Shown here: positions 12,850 to 22,188 of the stretch, in pieces | Layout of the letters: each line of letters opens with the position of its first letter | How positions within the stretch are numbered: position 1 is the first letter of the stretch | DNA from: Bubalus kerabau | Lineage: Eukaryota; Chordata; Mammalia; Artiodactyla; Bovidae | NCBI RefSeq assembly: GCF_029407905.1 | Contig: NC_073630.1 | Span: 31,079,001 to 31,143,000, forward strand | DNA: 64,000 nt | Direction: 5' to 3' | Position numbers and translations under genes: made by a program | Notes under the pieces: generated by a model | The model's input: the letters and a program-made list of their open reading frames with translations, nothing else | The model's database searches: none | What the model was told of the DNA's origin: nothing

Positions 12850-13090
12850 TGTGATGACGTCACCTCACATACATAATGCTCCAGCAGTCAGCACAGGCCT
12901 CCTGCTTTCTTATTGGTGAACACCGTGTCAGCCGACATCAGAAGATAATCATCATTGGTCAGACAATTACAACCGAAGCAACTAGCATCCACCGCTGCTA
13001 GCTCAGACCTGGCAGGCTGCTGAAAGAGAAGGCAGAGCGAGCCCAGCTGCCCTTCTCAGTCAGTGAATTTTACGTCACCTTACCAATCCC
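12850..13090. promoter_or_regulatory. CRE and CCAAT-box cluster (candidate intronic enhancer or alternative promoter)
   Basis: Within 240 bases there is a perfect palindromic CRE, TGACGTCA (12855-12862), a second half-CRE TACGTCA (13071-13077), two inverted CCAAT boxes ATTGG (12912-12916, 12954-12958) and a direct CCAAT (13083-13087). The stretch is repeat-free and richer in GC and CpG than its surroundings. CREB/ATF and NF-Y are the usual binders of these motifs. The cluster is seen directly; any regulatory role, and whether it acts on ELOVL6 some 4 kb upstream, is inference. Confidence 0.45.
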
Positions 13091-14375
13091 TAGGCGATTT
13101 TAGCCCCTTCCCTGCAGACCCAATAAATGAAGTCAGCTATTTGTGAAAATAACAGGTAAAGGCCAGACATCTCATAAAAGAACAAAACGCCTCTATTTTC
13201 AATGCTGTAAAACCACAAGGGCTTTTCAGTGTCAAATCAGAACTTAAAAATGTTGTTAAGCTAAAAACAGGTACTTTCCTCTGTCTCATGCAATATACTC
13301 TCATTTACCAGATAATATTACCCAGGATATTTTTTAACTGACATATAAAGATGCGGCTCAGGGTGATTCTCCAAGGCATATTTATTACTCTGCATTTTCC
13401 CATAGTTTTTCTAATGTATTATATGTGAAACTATTTGCTAGAAAAGTAAAATGGTCTATAGTATTTATCCCATGTCTAAAACAATGAATACAGGGTTAAT
13501 CATTGTTTGAGCAACAATAAACTTGATAAATTTGCCTCAGTTCAACTCTTTATAAAAACACCACTCCAAAATAAGGGTCCCATTACATTAATATGTAATA
13601 AAGTAATGAATACAGATTATAGGATAAGTTTAATAAAGGCCTTCTTAAATCATATTCAAAGTGCAGACAGCACCCTGACAAAACAACACTCCTGACCTTC
13701 CTTGCAATTCTTCAAAACACAGTGAGTGCAGCTTAATCTTTGAGAGATAAGTTATAACTTAATTCTGTAAACTGAGTTTTATTTGAGGCTATGTCTAGGG
13801 AATTTTTAAGGACAACTGAAAATAATTTGTCAAAAAAATACAGTAGAAACTTCACAACATTGTTTTTCCTCCAGAAGCTATTTCAAGTCATCTGTAGTTA
13901 ATGAGTCTGACAAATGCAAGACTTTGTGCTTCCTAAACTTTCCCTCTCCTCAAGAGGGTGTGAGCCTTGGTTAACAAGGGAAATGAAAAGGAAAACCTTC
14001 ATTTTCTTATATACCTAGTTCAAGACTTTTTGGCTGTTGACATTTTGGGAGAGGTCTATAAAATGGGCACCCAAGGATACTGGGAGAAATGCATACACTC
14101 TGGGATAAAAAAAGGAAGCAAGACAATTAGGGTCAAAGAGAGAAAAAGTCAGGAAGGGGAACTCCTAATATATGACTATGGCATAGTATTCAAAACTCAA
14201 GGGAAGGCCAAGTCTGCTAAGGTTCAGGTAGCAGTGCTGGCAATAAAATAGACATCCATCATCACTTTAACTCACTAGTTAAGACTTTTCCCAGGTATCT
14301 GCCCTGTACAATGCATTCTTCAAGATGCATTCAAGAGTGGAATGAGAAACACGCCCTGAAGAGATGATGGTCTAG
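13091..14375. other. Intronic sequence without recognised features
   Basis: Repeat-poor. A 94-codon frame at 13967-14251 matches no family I recognise and lacks supporting signals. Confidence 0.4.
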
Positions 14376-14387
14376 TAGGAGGCACAG

Positions 14388-14510
14388 TGTGTGTTAGTCA
14401 CTCAGCCGTGTCCGACTCTCTGTGACCCCATAGCCTGCAGCCTGCCAGGCTCCTCTGGTCATGGAATTCTCCAGGCAAGAATACTGGAGTGGGTTGCCAT
14501 TTCCTTCTCC
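14388..14510 (-). mobile_element. Bov-A-type SINE fragment
   Basis: Reverse-oriented A unit from GTTAGTCACTCAGCCGTGTC to TTGCCATTTCCTTCTCC. The perfect 12-base duplication TAGGAGGCACAG at 14376-14387 and 14511-14522 bounds it. Confidence 0.92.
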
Positions 14511-14718
14511 TAGGAGGCACAGACATTCATCTAAATACTTACGCATATGAATAAAAGCTAGGAAAGATACTGCCAGATGAAATGTACAGAAAAAGAGCTA
14601 AGAGTGGTAAGAGTCCAACAGGCGAAGATAAATTGGTGCATTTTTTCCCCTTTTCAATCCCCAGAGGGTTATGCCCTGTTTGATTCGGGTGTATTGGTGT
14701 ATTGGTCAATAGAGAAAG

Positions 14719-14928
14719 TGAAAGTGAAGTCGCTCAGTCGTGCCTGACTCTTCGGGACCCCATGGATAATAGCCTGCACCAAGCTCCTCCGTCCATGGGA
14801 TTTTCAAGGCAAGAGTACTGGAGTGGGTTGCCATTTCCTTCTCCAGGGAATCTTCCCAACCCAGGGATCAAACCCAGGTCTCTCACATTGTAGACAGACG
14901 CTTTACGGTCTGATCCACCAGCGAAGTC
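14719..14928 (-). mobile_element. Bov-tA SINE
   Basis: Reverse-oriented full unit from the BovB-derived tail (TCGCTCAGTCGTGCCTGACT) to the tRNA-derived head (CTGATCCACCAGCGAAGTC). The perfect 12-base duplication CAATAGAGAAAG is at 14707-14718 and 14929-14940. Confidence 0.95.
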
Positions 14929-15039
14929 CAATAGAGAAAGAGGCGGGAAATAGTACCAGGAGGTGGTGGAACCACAGAAAGTGGCCCCAGAGAAAAGGCA
15001 ACAAGTGAGTAGGAGGAGTATCCACCGAGGAGGTGCAAG

Positions 15040-15960
15040 GAGAGGGGCTAGCCCACAGTGAGCTCGAGCAGCCGGCCCGAGGGTAGGCCAGTTCCGGAGG
15101 GGCAGGTTCAACAAGGGTGCAGCAAGTTGAAGACTGGTCAGATATTAGGAAACACAGAGAGCGCAGGGCCGATGGGACGGGAAGATGGACTGAGCGGTGT
15201 GACAAGACACCACGATGAACAGTCGCAAAGAAGACCTTCGCCTTCTGCTGGTCCGCCGCGCGGCTCCCGGGGCCACCGCCCTCGCCCGGTCTTCAGCACT
15301 ACCCCCTACGCAGGAGGAGGAAGTGCCTGGAGAGAGGTCCCTTTGGTGGGGCCCGAGGGAGGCTTGGCTTCCCTAAGCGCTGAGGCCTTAATTGTCTAAA
15401 CTCCTACGGGATCGAGCCTCCCGGTGCACAACCGTCTTCCGGACCCACCCTCGGCGCCTCCGCCCTCGGAGGCCCAGGAGGGGCCTCGGCCCAGAGCGCT
15501 GCCGCACTTCCCAGCCTGCCGAGCGAATCGCGTGGCCCTCCTGGCTTCCGGCTGTAGCCCTCCGGCCCCCGCGCCCGAGGAAGCCCCCAGCCACGCCGCA
15601 GCAAGTGTGAGCGCGCCAGGCCGCGCGCCGCGCCCGCCCCAACCGGCCCGGCCCCGCCGGCGCGCACGGCGCACGGGGCGGGCCCAGCCTGAGACCACAA
15701 ATGGCCAGCTGGTCCCCGGCGGGCCGGCGGCGAGGGAGAAGGCGGGAGCGGCGGCCGAACCTCCAGAGGAGAAGACGTTGAGCCCCCATTCCCGGGTTCC
15801 GGCGCAGAGCACCCACCCGCCCCAGCCTCCAGGCGCGCTAGCGTCTCCGGTTTCCCATTGATGAGCTGGGGGAGGGAAGGCAGGTCGTGAGGGTGCTGGG
15901 GGCACGCGCTAGCGCACGCGGCAGGCGGAATCCCCCACCTTCCCAGAGCCCCCTCGGCCC
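15040..15960. promoter_or_regulatory. CpG island within ELOVL6 intron
   Basis: This is the densest CpG region of the window, clearest at 15250-15910 with repeated GCGCGC, CCGCCC/GGGCGG (Sp1-like) and CGGCC motifs, in an otherwise AT-rich locus. It is about 1.2 kb downstream of the first coding exon. Several overlapping long frames on both strands here reflect GC richness and are not called as genes. Possible roles are the downstream part of the ELOVL6 promoter island, an alternative promoter or an antisense/divergent noncoding transcript. The sequence alone does not decide. Confidence 0.7.
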
Positions 15961-16055
15961 GACCCTCTCCAACAGTACCTGGGAGGCTGCCAGCAGCTGC
16001 CTAGCTGGGGGTTGCCTTGGGCTTTCTTTTTACTGATCGTCAGACACGGGGTTAA

Positions 16056-16071
16056 GGGGGGGGGGGGGGGG
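16056..16071 (+). repeat. G16 homopolymer
   Basis: Sixteen consecutive G residues just outside the CpG island. On the plus strand it could fold as a G-quadruplex. It is also a likely site of sequencing length error. Confidence 0.85.
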
Positions 16072-17070
16072 TTGGTTAGAGAATGTCTGCCACAGCAGCT
16101 CCGTCTACAAGCTAGAAGCGAGATGAACATACACACCCTCCCCTGTTAAATATTGCAAGGTGACACGGGATCGCTTCCCACACGGGGATTTCCAGAAGGA
16201 CTGGCGGAGGGAACACAGTTAACAAGAAAAGATGCTTTCCCGGGTTAGAAGTTGTGTAGGGAACACTCCCCACCCCCAAGGACTCTGCGGACCCAGGGGT
16301 TTATAATCTGTGTCTCAACTCCAATCAGCAGCTTCCCACTAAATTAGAATCGAGTGTGTCCAAAAGGCGTTTCCGTAAAACAAACTTAATAATGGCGTGG
16401 CTCCACTCGCTCGGGTTCATTCATTTTTATTACTGTTTTCATTGTCCCCTCCTCCCCCACTCCCCGCCTCCGTCTCTTCATGAAACTGGAAAGGGATCTG
16501 CATAGGGAAAAAGGGTCCAGGAAAGGAGGACTCTGGCTGGGGAGCAGCAAGGAGGAAGACAGTGAAGTAGGAGAGCTGCAAGGAGAAAGGAAGGGCAGAC
16601 AGGAGGGATGGGGAAAGGGCGAGGACCAGAGAGCAGAGGACGGCGGATGGGAAAGGGTTAAACAGAGCCGGAGACCAGGTCCTCCCTCCACTGCCTTTCA
16701 CACTGTTCGCAGGAGGCCAAGCAAGAAACCCCAAATCTAGAGGGAAACCAGGAGTAGCTCAGGTAGGGTCTGTGGCGTCTCTCCCGCCTTCCCTGTCGCA
16801 CTCTATGTACACATGTATGTTCTATGTTATATAATCTATGTTAAAGATGCATGTGTAGCCACGGTTCACCCAGGGGCACCCACAGACTCACGCGCTTCAT
16901 GCAGTTCCAAGGTCTCCTGCACCGGGGAGACCCGGGAACTCAGCGATCCGCTCCCGCTACCCGCGGTTCCTCGCTCCATTCACGCCCCGGAAAGGGAGTA
17001 CCGACATTAAGGCACACCGGGAAAACGCGCGGGGCTCCTGGGGACAGTATCACACGAAAGCATCACCTAC
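16072..17070. other. Intron start, promoter-proximal, no exon recognised
   Basis: Repeat-free with moderate CpG content. GA-rich/CT-rich stretches at 16480-16690 create spurious open frames on both strands. CpG-rich text at 16900-17060 leads into the ELOVL6 exon donor. Confidence 0.5.
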
Positions 17071-17153
17071 CAGTTTTCCTGCATCCACTGGATGGCTTCA
17101 TTCTCGTTGAACTGCTTTTCGAATTCATATTCTTGTAAAGTCAACACTGACAT
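17071..17153 (-). CDS. ELOVL6: ELOVL6 first coding exon (N-terminus of very-long-chain fatty acid elongase 6)
   Basis: ELOVL6 is the endoplasmic reticulum condensing enzyme (3-ketoacyl-CoA synthase) that extends C12-C16 acyl-CoAs, chiefly palmitate to stearate, in de novo lipogenesis. The minus strand encodes [20 protein letters not shown] followed by IQWMQEN and the first two bases of a Trp codon, which is the known ELOVL6 N-terminus. The frame runs 27 codons plus 2 bases and stops at the donor GTAGGT (intron begins at 17070, phase 2). Reading on would hit TAG at once, which confirms the splice. The start is the ATG at 17153-17151. An in-frame TAG lies upstream at 17183-17181, and the codon two positions upstream is GTG (17159-17157), where human ELOVL6 has ATG as I recall it. 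The full protein is about 265 residues; the membrane segments and HxxHH box are in exons outside this window. Confidence 0.93.
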
Positions 17154-17191
17154 GTTCACTGGGGCTGATCTTCGGAGTCGCTACGTGTTCT
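17154..17191 (-). other. ELOVL6: ELOVL6 5' UTR part of the coding exon, with candidate splice acceptor
   Basis: Upstream of the start, the minus strand reads AGAACACGTAGCGACTCCG and is preceded by ATTATTTTATTTTGTGTAG, a T-rich tract ending in AG. This fits an acceptor with the exon starting at 17191. If so, this is exon 2 and exon 1 is noncoding. The alternative is that the exon is continuous with further 5' UTR. RNA evidence would decide. Confidence 0.55.
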
Positions 17192-17859
17192 CTACACAAA
17201 ATAAAATAATCTGTAAAGCGCTAGATTTCGAGTGCTCTCCAGTCTGTTTCCCCCACCCACCCCCCAAGGTCTTCCCCTCGCCGGTCGATCTCCGGCAACC
17301 GGTTTCCCCCAGCCTTTCTCAGCTACAGTCGGGGTTGAGCATTGCCTGTGCCTCTGCTCCCAGCTCCTCTCTCCCGGACTCTCCTCCTCCCGGCGTCCGC
17401 ATCCACCGTAGGAGGAAATGAATGCCTTGAGGTCTTAGTGCCCGCACGTTTGTCCATCACCCTTTTTACTTGTCTATGGGGAATCTCCTCCCCCTCGTGC
17501 GATCCGACAAATCTTAACCCTTTGCGAGAGAGAGCGAGACCTCTCTAGCCCCGGGGGCAGTTTTGTTTATGCAAAGGTGACTAGGGGAGAGAAGGAAGGG
17601 CTAGGAGGGGGAGGAAGTAGCTTTGAGGTCATCTACAACGCCCTGTCCAGACCTCGTGGGCCGCCTCGCCTGGCCTTTGAATGAAGTTTCTGAAAACCAA
17701 GCGAAGCCCCAGGGCGAAAATAGCACGTAGGCTATAAGTAAATAATAAAACCTGCCCGCTTCCTCGTCAACAATTTCAGGCAAATTTGCGCTGAGATGCC
17801 ACGTGAAACGAACGCATTTTCTGCCTCCTTGCCCCTGCCGCACCGTCCAGGTCACTCAC
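17192..17859 (-). other. ELOVL6: Candidate ELOVL6 intron 1
   Basis: Lies between the acceptor-like site at 17192-17193 and a strong GTGAGT donor on the minus strand starting at 17859. It is repeat-free and contains CpG-rich stretches and a CACGTG E-box at 17800-17805. It is called only because both splice-like sites bound it. Confidence 0.4.
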
Positions 17860-18150
17860 CGCCGAGCTCTGGCTTTGACTCAAGGTAACTTGGGGCCCGG
17901 TCTGCGGAGCCCCCCAGTCACGTGCCCACTGGGGATGCTGAGGGCGAAGGTGGCAGAAAGTCGAGAGTGACTAGAAGCCAGAAGAGGAGGGAGGTTAGGT
18001 GGAGGGTTTGGATATGGGAAAGGGTAGAGAGATAGTGAACTGAAACAAAGGGGGTAAGGAAGTTTGCAGATGGGAGAACTGGACCAACTGGTCCAATGCA
18101 AAAACTGTTTGCATGCATAAGAAATTCGCTCTATTTATTTTACGGGTGTA
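17860..18150 (-). promoter_or_regulatory. ELOVL6: Candidate ELOVL6 noncoding first exon and promoter
   Basis: On the minus strand AGCTCGGCG is followed by GTGAGT, a strong donor with the last exon base at 17860. Joining it to the acceptor at 17191 gives a plausible 5' UTR. Upstream are a CACGTG E-box (17919-17924, in TCACGTGCCCAC) and a CCAAT box (18093-18097). ELOVL6 is an established SREBP-1/LXR target, and E-box or SRE plus NF-Y sites fit that regulation. No convincing TATA box was seen, so the start of transcription is not placed. Confidence 0.45.
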
Positions 18151-18605
18151 GGTAGAAGAGAATCACCTTTGAGGAGAGGGCTAAATGTACCATTGACCCC
18201 TACTGACCTCCCAGTCTCACACCAATGTTTTAATATCAGTTTCCATATACACCCTCTTTCTTTTCTCAGAGGGAAAGTATTTTTTACCCTGTCCCTCCCT
18301 CCACTCATTCCCCACAAATTAAGAAAAGTGAAATGGAACATCCAGGCATCTAATAATATACGCATGTAATTGTAAGCTTAAAATATAATAAGAATAACGA
18401 ACCTATGCTTTAAAAATTAGGTGGACATTAGGACCAGGAAGAAAATTCTCTTACTCTGCACCTCCCCACCTCCAAGGCAGTCCAAAGAAGATATTTTCAT
18501 TTAAAGTCGAGTGCCTCAAACCACTGAAAACTGGAAACTGTGAGAAGCATCTCTTTAAATAAGGAGAGTATAATAAAAAGTTAAGAGTGTTTTGTTTTTT
18601 TTTAA
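18151..18605. other. Upstream flank of ELOVL6, no feature recognised
   Basis: Repeat-free transition from the promoter region to repeat-rich intergenic DNA. Nothing coding recognised. Confidence 0.45.
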
Positions 18606-19080
18606 TCCACCTGATCTGCCTCTTGAGAAATTTGTATGCAGGTCAGGAAGCAACAGTTAGAACTGGACATGGAACAACAGATTGGTTCCAAATAGGAAAA
18701 GGAGTACGTCAAGGCTGTATATTGTTACCCTGTTTATTTAACTTCTATGCAGAGTACATCATGAGAAACGCTGGACTGGAAGAAACACAAGCTGGAATCA
18801 AGATTGCCAGGAGAAATATCAATAACCTCAGATATGCAGATGACACCACCCTTATGGCAGAAAGTGAAGAGGAACTAAAAAGCCTCTTGATCAAAGTGAA
18901 AGAGGAGAGTGAAAAAGTTGGCTTAAAGCTCAACATTCAGAAAATGAAGATCATGGCATCCGGTCCCATCACTTCATGGGAAATAGATGGGGAAACAGTG
19001 GAAACCATGTCAGAATTTATTTTTTGGGGCTCCAAAATCAGTGCAGATGGTGACTGCAGCCATGAAATTAAAAGACGCCC
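18606..19080 (+). mobile_element. BovB LINE internal fragment (RT palm region)
   Basis: Encodes part of the BovB reverse transcriptase: [20 protein letters not shown], the catalytic [12 protein letters not shown], then LNIQKMKIMASGP. The frame is open through 18587-19174 but the copy is truncated at both ends (the BovB 3' tail is absent after about 19080). Confidence 0.92.
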
Positions 19081-19236
19081 TTCTTTCCAAAACCCCTTTG
19101 GATATTCACGAGCTACTCCCAGCTTAAGGCTTTACCTGTTCAAAAATAAGGTCTCTTGCTCTCTCACCTCCTAAACTCTTGTGCTTGTTACCACAGCTCT
19201 GAAGCCCTCAGCCACGTGGGAGGTGGTGGTGATTGA

Positions 19237-19683
19237 TGGTTTTAGTCACTAAGTTGTGTCCTACTTTTGCAACCCCATGGACTGTGACCTGCCAGGCTTC
19301 TCCATCCATGGGATTCTCCAGACAATAATACTGCTGCTGCTAAGTCACTTCAGTCATGTCTGACTCTGTGTGACCCCATAGATGGCAGCCCACCAGGCTC
19401 CCCCATCCCTGGGATTCTCCAGGCAAGAACACTGGAGTGGGTTGCCATTTCCTTCTCCAATGCATGAAGTGAAAAGTGAAAGTGAAGTCGCTCAGTCATA
19501 TCTGACTCTTAGCGACCCCATGGATTGCAGCCTACCAGGCTCCTCCATCCATGGGATTCTCCAGGCAAGAATACTGCAGTGGGTTGCTATTTCCTTCTCC
19601 AGGGTATCTTGCTGACCCAGGGATCCAACCCATGTCTCCTGCCTTGCAGGTGGATTCTTTAACACTGAGACACTGGGGAAGCC
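19237..19683 (-). mobile_element. Composite SINE: Bov-tA interrupted by a Bov-A2
   Basis: A reverse Bov-tA begins at 19237 and breaks at ATAATACTGC (about 19325-19334). A (GCT)n-headed Bov-A2 runs to about 19578 and ends in GAATACTGC. The outer Bov-tA then continues (TTGCTATTTCCTTCTCCAGG to GGGGAAGCC). The repeated AATACTG at the two joints fits an insertion into the older SINE. An unequal recombination product is the alternative. Confidence 0.8.
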
Positions 19684-20270
19684 ATTGTACCTTGTATCTT
19701 AAGGGCAGAGACAATGAGTTCTTAGTTTCATAGGGCTGCTGTAGCCAATGACTACAAACACCCACATCACATCAGAGTTGTATACCTCTGTTTCAACAGA
19801 TCTAAAGATTTCTGAACTGAAAAACATACCTCAAGTAGGTGATTCCGTTTTTCCTTGTCCTCTGATTCAGTTGACCCCTTGAGAGGGATTCAGATCATAA
19901 TTTCTTCATGTACCTTCTTTGATGCCACCAAGCTGGCATTGGATCTGGCTCAGGTGGAAAGGGACTACACCTCTCTGATGACAGTGGTTAAGTTGCAATT
20001 TTATTCTGGGCCTGCTTACAGAGGTTGGCAATACAGGGACCACATTTCATTTCTCTTTTTTTCCCCAATGAACTTTGCTAACCTAACTGGAGATAGTTTC
20101 CAAAGTTGGAAACTATATTGATTTGTAAGGAAGAAATTCTAACATTGGGAAAAAAAAAAATCAAAACTCCCGGAGAGAAAAATCAATATTCAGTTCCTGG
20201 TCATTTTCACTTTCTTTCTTTTTTTCTTTAATTTTCACTTTAGATCTCTCTGAAAATTAAAAAGTTTAGG
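19684..20270. other. Intergenic spacer
   Basis: No recognised gene or repeat. An 88-codon frame at 19855-20121 has no recognised relatives. T- and A-runs at 20150-20230. Confidence 0.4.
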
Positions 20271-20278
20271 AAGATCTT

Positions 20279-20679
20279 TTTTTTTTCTCTCTCTCAAAGA
20301 CACAATTTATTTACAAACAAAAGAAGCCAAAGAGCCTTAACTTTTCCCATTCCTTTTCTGACAAAAACTGACAGAACTGAGGTGGCTTGCAAGATTTTTG
20401 ATTGGAACAGGGAAGTTGGAGCCTGGAGCCTTCTTAAAGACTGTGGCAGGGCAGAGGCCTCCCCCAAACACTGGGAAGAACAGGGTGACCTAGGGACCCA
20501 CCTTCTGCTCCTGCTTCCCACTGCCCCCTCCAGAGGTGCTCTGTATGTGTCTCAGGTGGCATCCTGCATCTCTCTATCGTGGTGCTTGGCCAGAGTTCCA
20601 AAGTATCGTCTTCTTTGCCCCAAAGTTTGAGGTGGGCCTGAGCCATTTCAAAGCCCATCCCATGTAGACCTGTCCTAAA
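20279..20679 (-). pseudogene. Processed pseudogene or mRNA-derived retrocopy, parent gene not identified
   Basis: The minus strand ends with AATAAA (in GTAAATAAATTGTG, about 20303-20316), followed about 20 bases later by an A-tract (T-run at about 20277-20286 on plus). The segment is bounded by the 8-base duplication AAGATCTT at 20271-20278 and 20680-20687. Poly(A), signal and duplication together indicate an L1-mobilised mRNA copy of about 400 bases, likely 5'-truncated. A short frame in the 5' part ends RRYFGTLAKHHDREMQDAT then stop, with the remainder looking like 3' UTR. I do not recognise the parent. Confidence 0.65.
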
Positions 20680-20689
20680 AAGATCTTAT

Positions 20690-21359
20690 CATAGTGATCA
20701 ACATGCCTTATTAATCTTGGAAGAGATTAAGGGAAATATAAAAGGTCAAAATTTTACGTGAATAGGAGATGTACAAATAATTACATAAAAATAAACTCAA
20801 ACTCCAAAATAGACACTTTCAATTCAGTGAATTGAAAAAGTTCAATTAAGTGAGTGGTGAGCACAGTATTACAGAGGAAGACATCTGATTTAAGACATCT
20901 GATTTAATAAGGGGATGAGATAGGTGTTCAAAAATCCAGTTTAACTCTGGGGTTTTCACAACACTCTGAGCATATGCCTTCCATGCTGCAGACAGTCACT
21001 TGCTGCCTGAAAGCCTCTGAGTTTGTGAGCCAAGATTTTTTGCTCTGGGAGTAGCCAAGAGCAATTAAGGCCCAAGGAATGAGTTTTCCTTGGCCCTTGA
21101 GGGATGTCTGGGAAAGGAGATCAAATAGGAGGTAATAGGATCTTACCTCTTGTGCTTTCTTTATTCAGATATATTCTGATAAACTTCCCCTGTATGTGTT
21201 CAACACAGAGAATTATTTGGTAGCACAAAAAATGTATTTGAGATATAAAGGAAAACCTCAAGAACATTATTGGATAATGAAAACAATTTCTTATTATTGC
21301 TATTAAGATCAAAGCACTCCTGCAGAACAATTAGGCAACCTGTATGTTAATAGAAATTT
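20690..21359. other. Intergenic spacer
   Basis: No supported feature. A short tandem echo ACATCTGATTTAA occurs at about 20881-20905. Confidence 0.4.
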
Positions 21360-21371
21360 AGAGTTACTTTT

Positions 21372-21883
21372 CACTGCAGATGGTGACTGCAGCCATGAAA
21401 TTAAAAGACACTTGCCAACAAAGGTCCGTCTAGTCAAGGCTATGGTTTTTCCAGTGGTCATGTATAGATGTGAGAGTTGGACTGTGAAGAAAGCTGAGCA
21501 CCGAAGAATTGATGCTTTTGAACTGTGGTGATGGAAAAGACTCTTGAGAGTCCCTTGGACTGCAGGGAGATCCAACCAGTCCATTCTGAAGGAGATCAGC
21601 CCTGGGTGTTCATTGGAAGGACTGATGCTAAAGCTGAAACTCCAATACTTTGGCCACCTGATGGGAAGAACTGACTCATTGGAAAAGACCCTGATGCTGG
21701 GAAAGATTGAGGGCAGGAGGAGAAGGGAATAACAGAGGATGAGATGGCTGGATGGCATCACCAACTCGATGGACATGGGTTTGGGTGGACTCCGGGAGTT
21801 GGTGATGGATAGGGAGGCCTGGCGTGCTGTGGTTCATGGGGTCGCAAAGAGTTGGACACAACTGAGCGACTGAACTGAACTGA
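21372..21883 (+). mobile_element. BovB LINE 3' end with internal deletion
   Basis: Begins in BovB text GCAGATGGTGACTGCAGCCA, jumps at about 21409 directly to CTTGCCAACAAAGGTCCG (about 70 bases missing compared with other copies), then runs to the 3' tail. An in-frame TGA lies in GTGGTGATGGAAAAG (about 21525-21539). The perfect 12-base duplication AGAGTTACTTTT is at 21360-21371 and 21884-21895. Confidence 0.93.
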
Positions 21884-21933
21884 AGAGTTACTTTTACATT
21901 ATATTAAGGTTCCCACACTCTCTCCATATATGT

Positions 21934-21956
21934 GTGTGTGTGTGCATATATATGTT
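21934..21956 (+). repeat. (TG)n/(TA)n microsatellite
   Basis: Alternating TG then ATAT steps immediately before a Bov-tA. Confidence 0.8.
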
Positions 21957-21971
21957 TCTATGTATTAATGA

Positions 21972-22176
21972 GGGCTTCCCTAGTGGCTCCGTGTTAAACA
22001 GTCCACCTGCCAATGCAGGAGACATGGGTTTGATCCCTGGATTGGGAAGATCCTCTGGAGAAGGAAAAGGCAACCCACTCCAGTATTCTTGTCTGGGAAA
22101 TCCCATGGACAGAAGACTGGCAGGCTACAGTCCATGGGGTCACAAAAGAGTCAGACATAACTTAGCAACTAAACAA
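21972..22176 (+). mobile_element. Bov-tA SINE
   Basis: Complete unit from GGGCTTCCCTAGTGG to TTAGCAACTAAACAA. The perfect 12-base duplication ATGTATTAATGA is at 21960-21971 and 22177-22188. Confidence 0.95.
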
Positions 22177-22188
22177 ATGTATTAATGA

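Larger units (their letters stand above)
1..17070 (-). other. ELOVL6: ELOVL6 intron following the first coding exon (partial)
   Basis: This interval lies 3' of the ELOVL6 coding exon on the minus strand and begins at the GTAGGT donor at 17070. No later ELOVL6 exon was recognised here: neither the continuation of the N-terminal sequence nor the HxxHH catalytic region appears in any frame. In other mammals this intron is very long, so the absence is expected. It holds an L1 3' end, Bov-tA and Bov-A2 SINEs, a Tigger element, two BovB 3' ends, a CRE/CCAAT cluster and a CpG island. The intron assignment follows from the exon call. Confidence 0.75.

Noticed and set aside
13967..14251. 94-codon frame in the ELOVL6 intron
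   Set aside because: No recognised domain, no promoter, splice or poly(A) context.
15388..15905. Overlapping long open frames of 98-169 codons on both strands in the CpG island
   Set aside because: High GC removes stop codons in all frames at once. The predicted proteins are low-complexity Ala/Gly/Arg/Pro with no family resemblance and no splice or start context.
15960..15985. Donor-like CCCAG/GTACTG on the minus strand as an ELOVL6 exon end
   Set aside because: It lies downstream of the coding exon, so using it would bypass the start codon; kept only as a note to the CpG island finding.
16386..16740. Open frames on both strands in GA-rich sequence
   Set aside because: Simple purine/pyrimidine bias explains them; no protein family resemblance.
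18125..18145. AAATAAATAG on the minus strand as a TATA box for ELOVL6
   Set aside because: Weak match in AT-rich flank and at an unclear distance from any start; the promoter looks CpG/E-box type.
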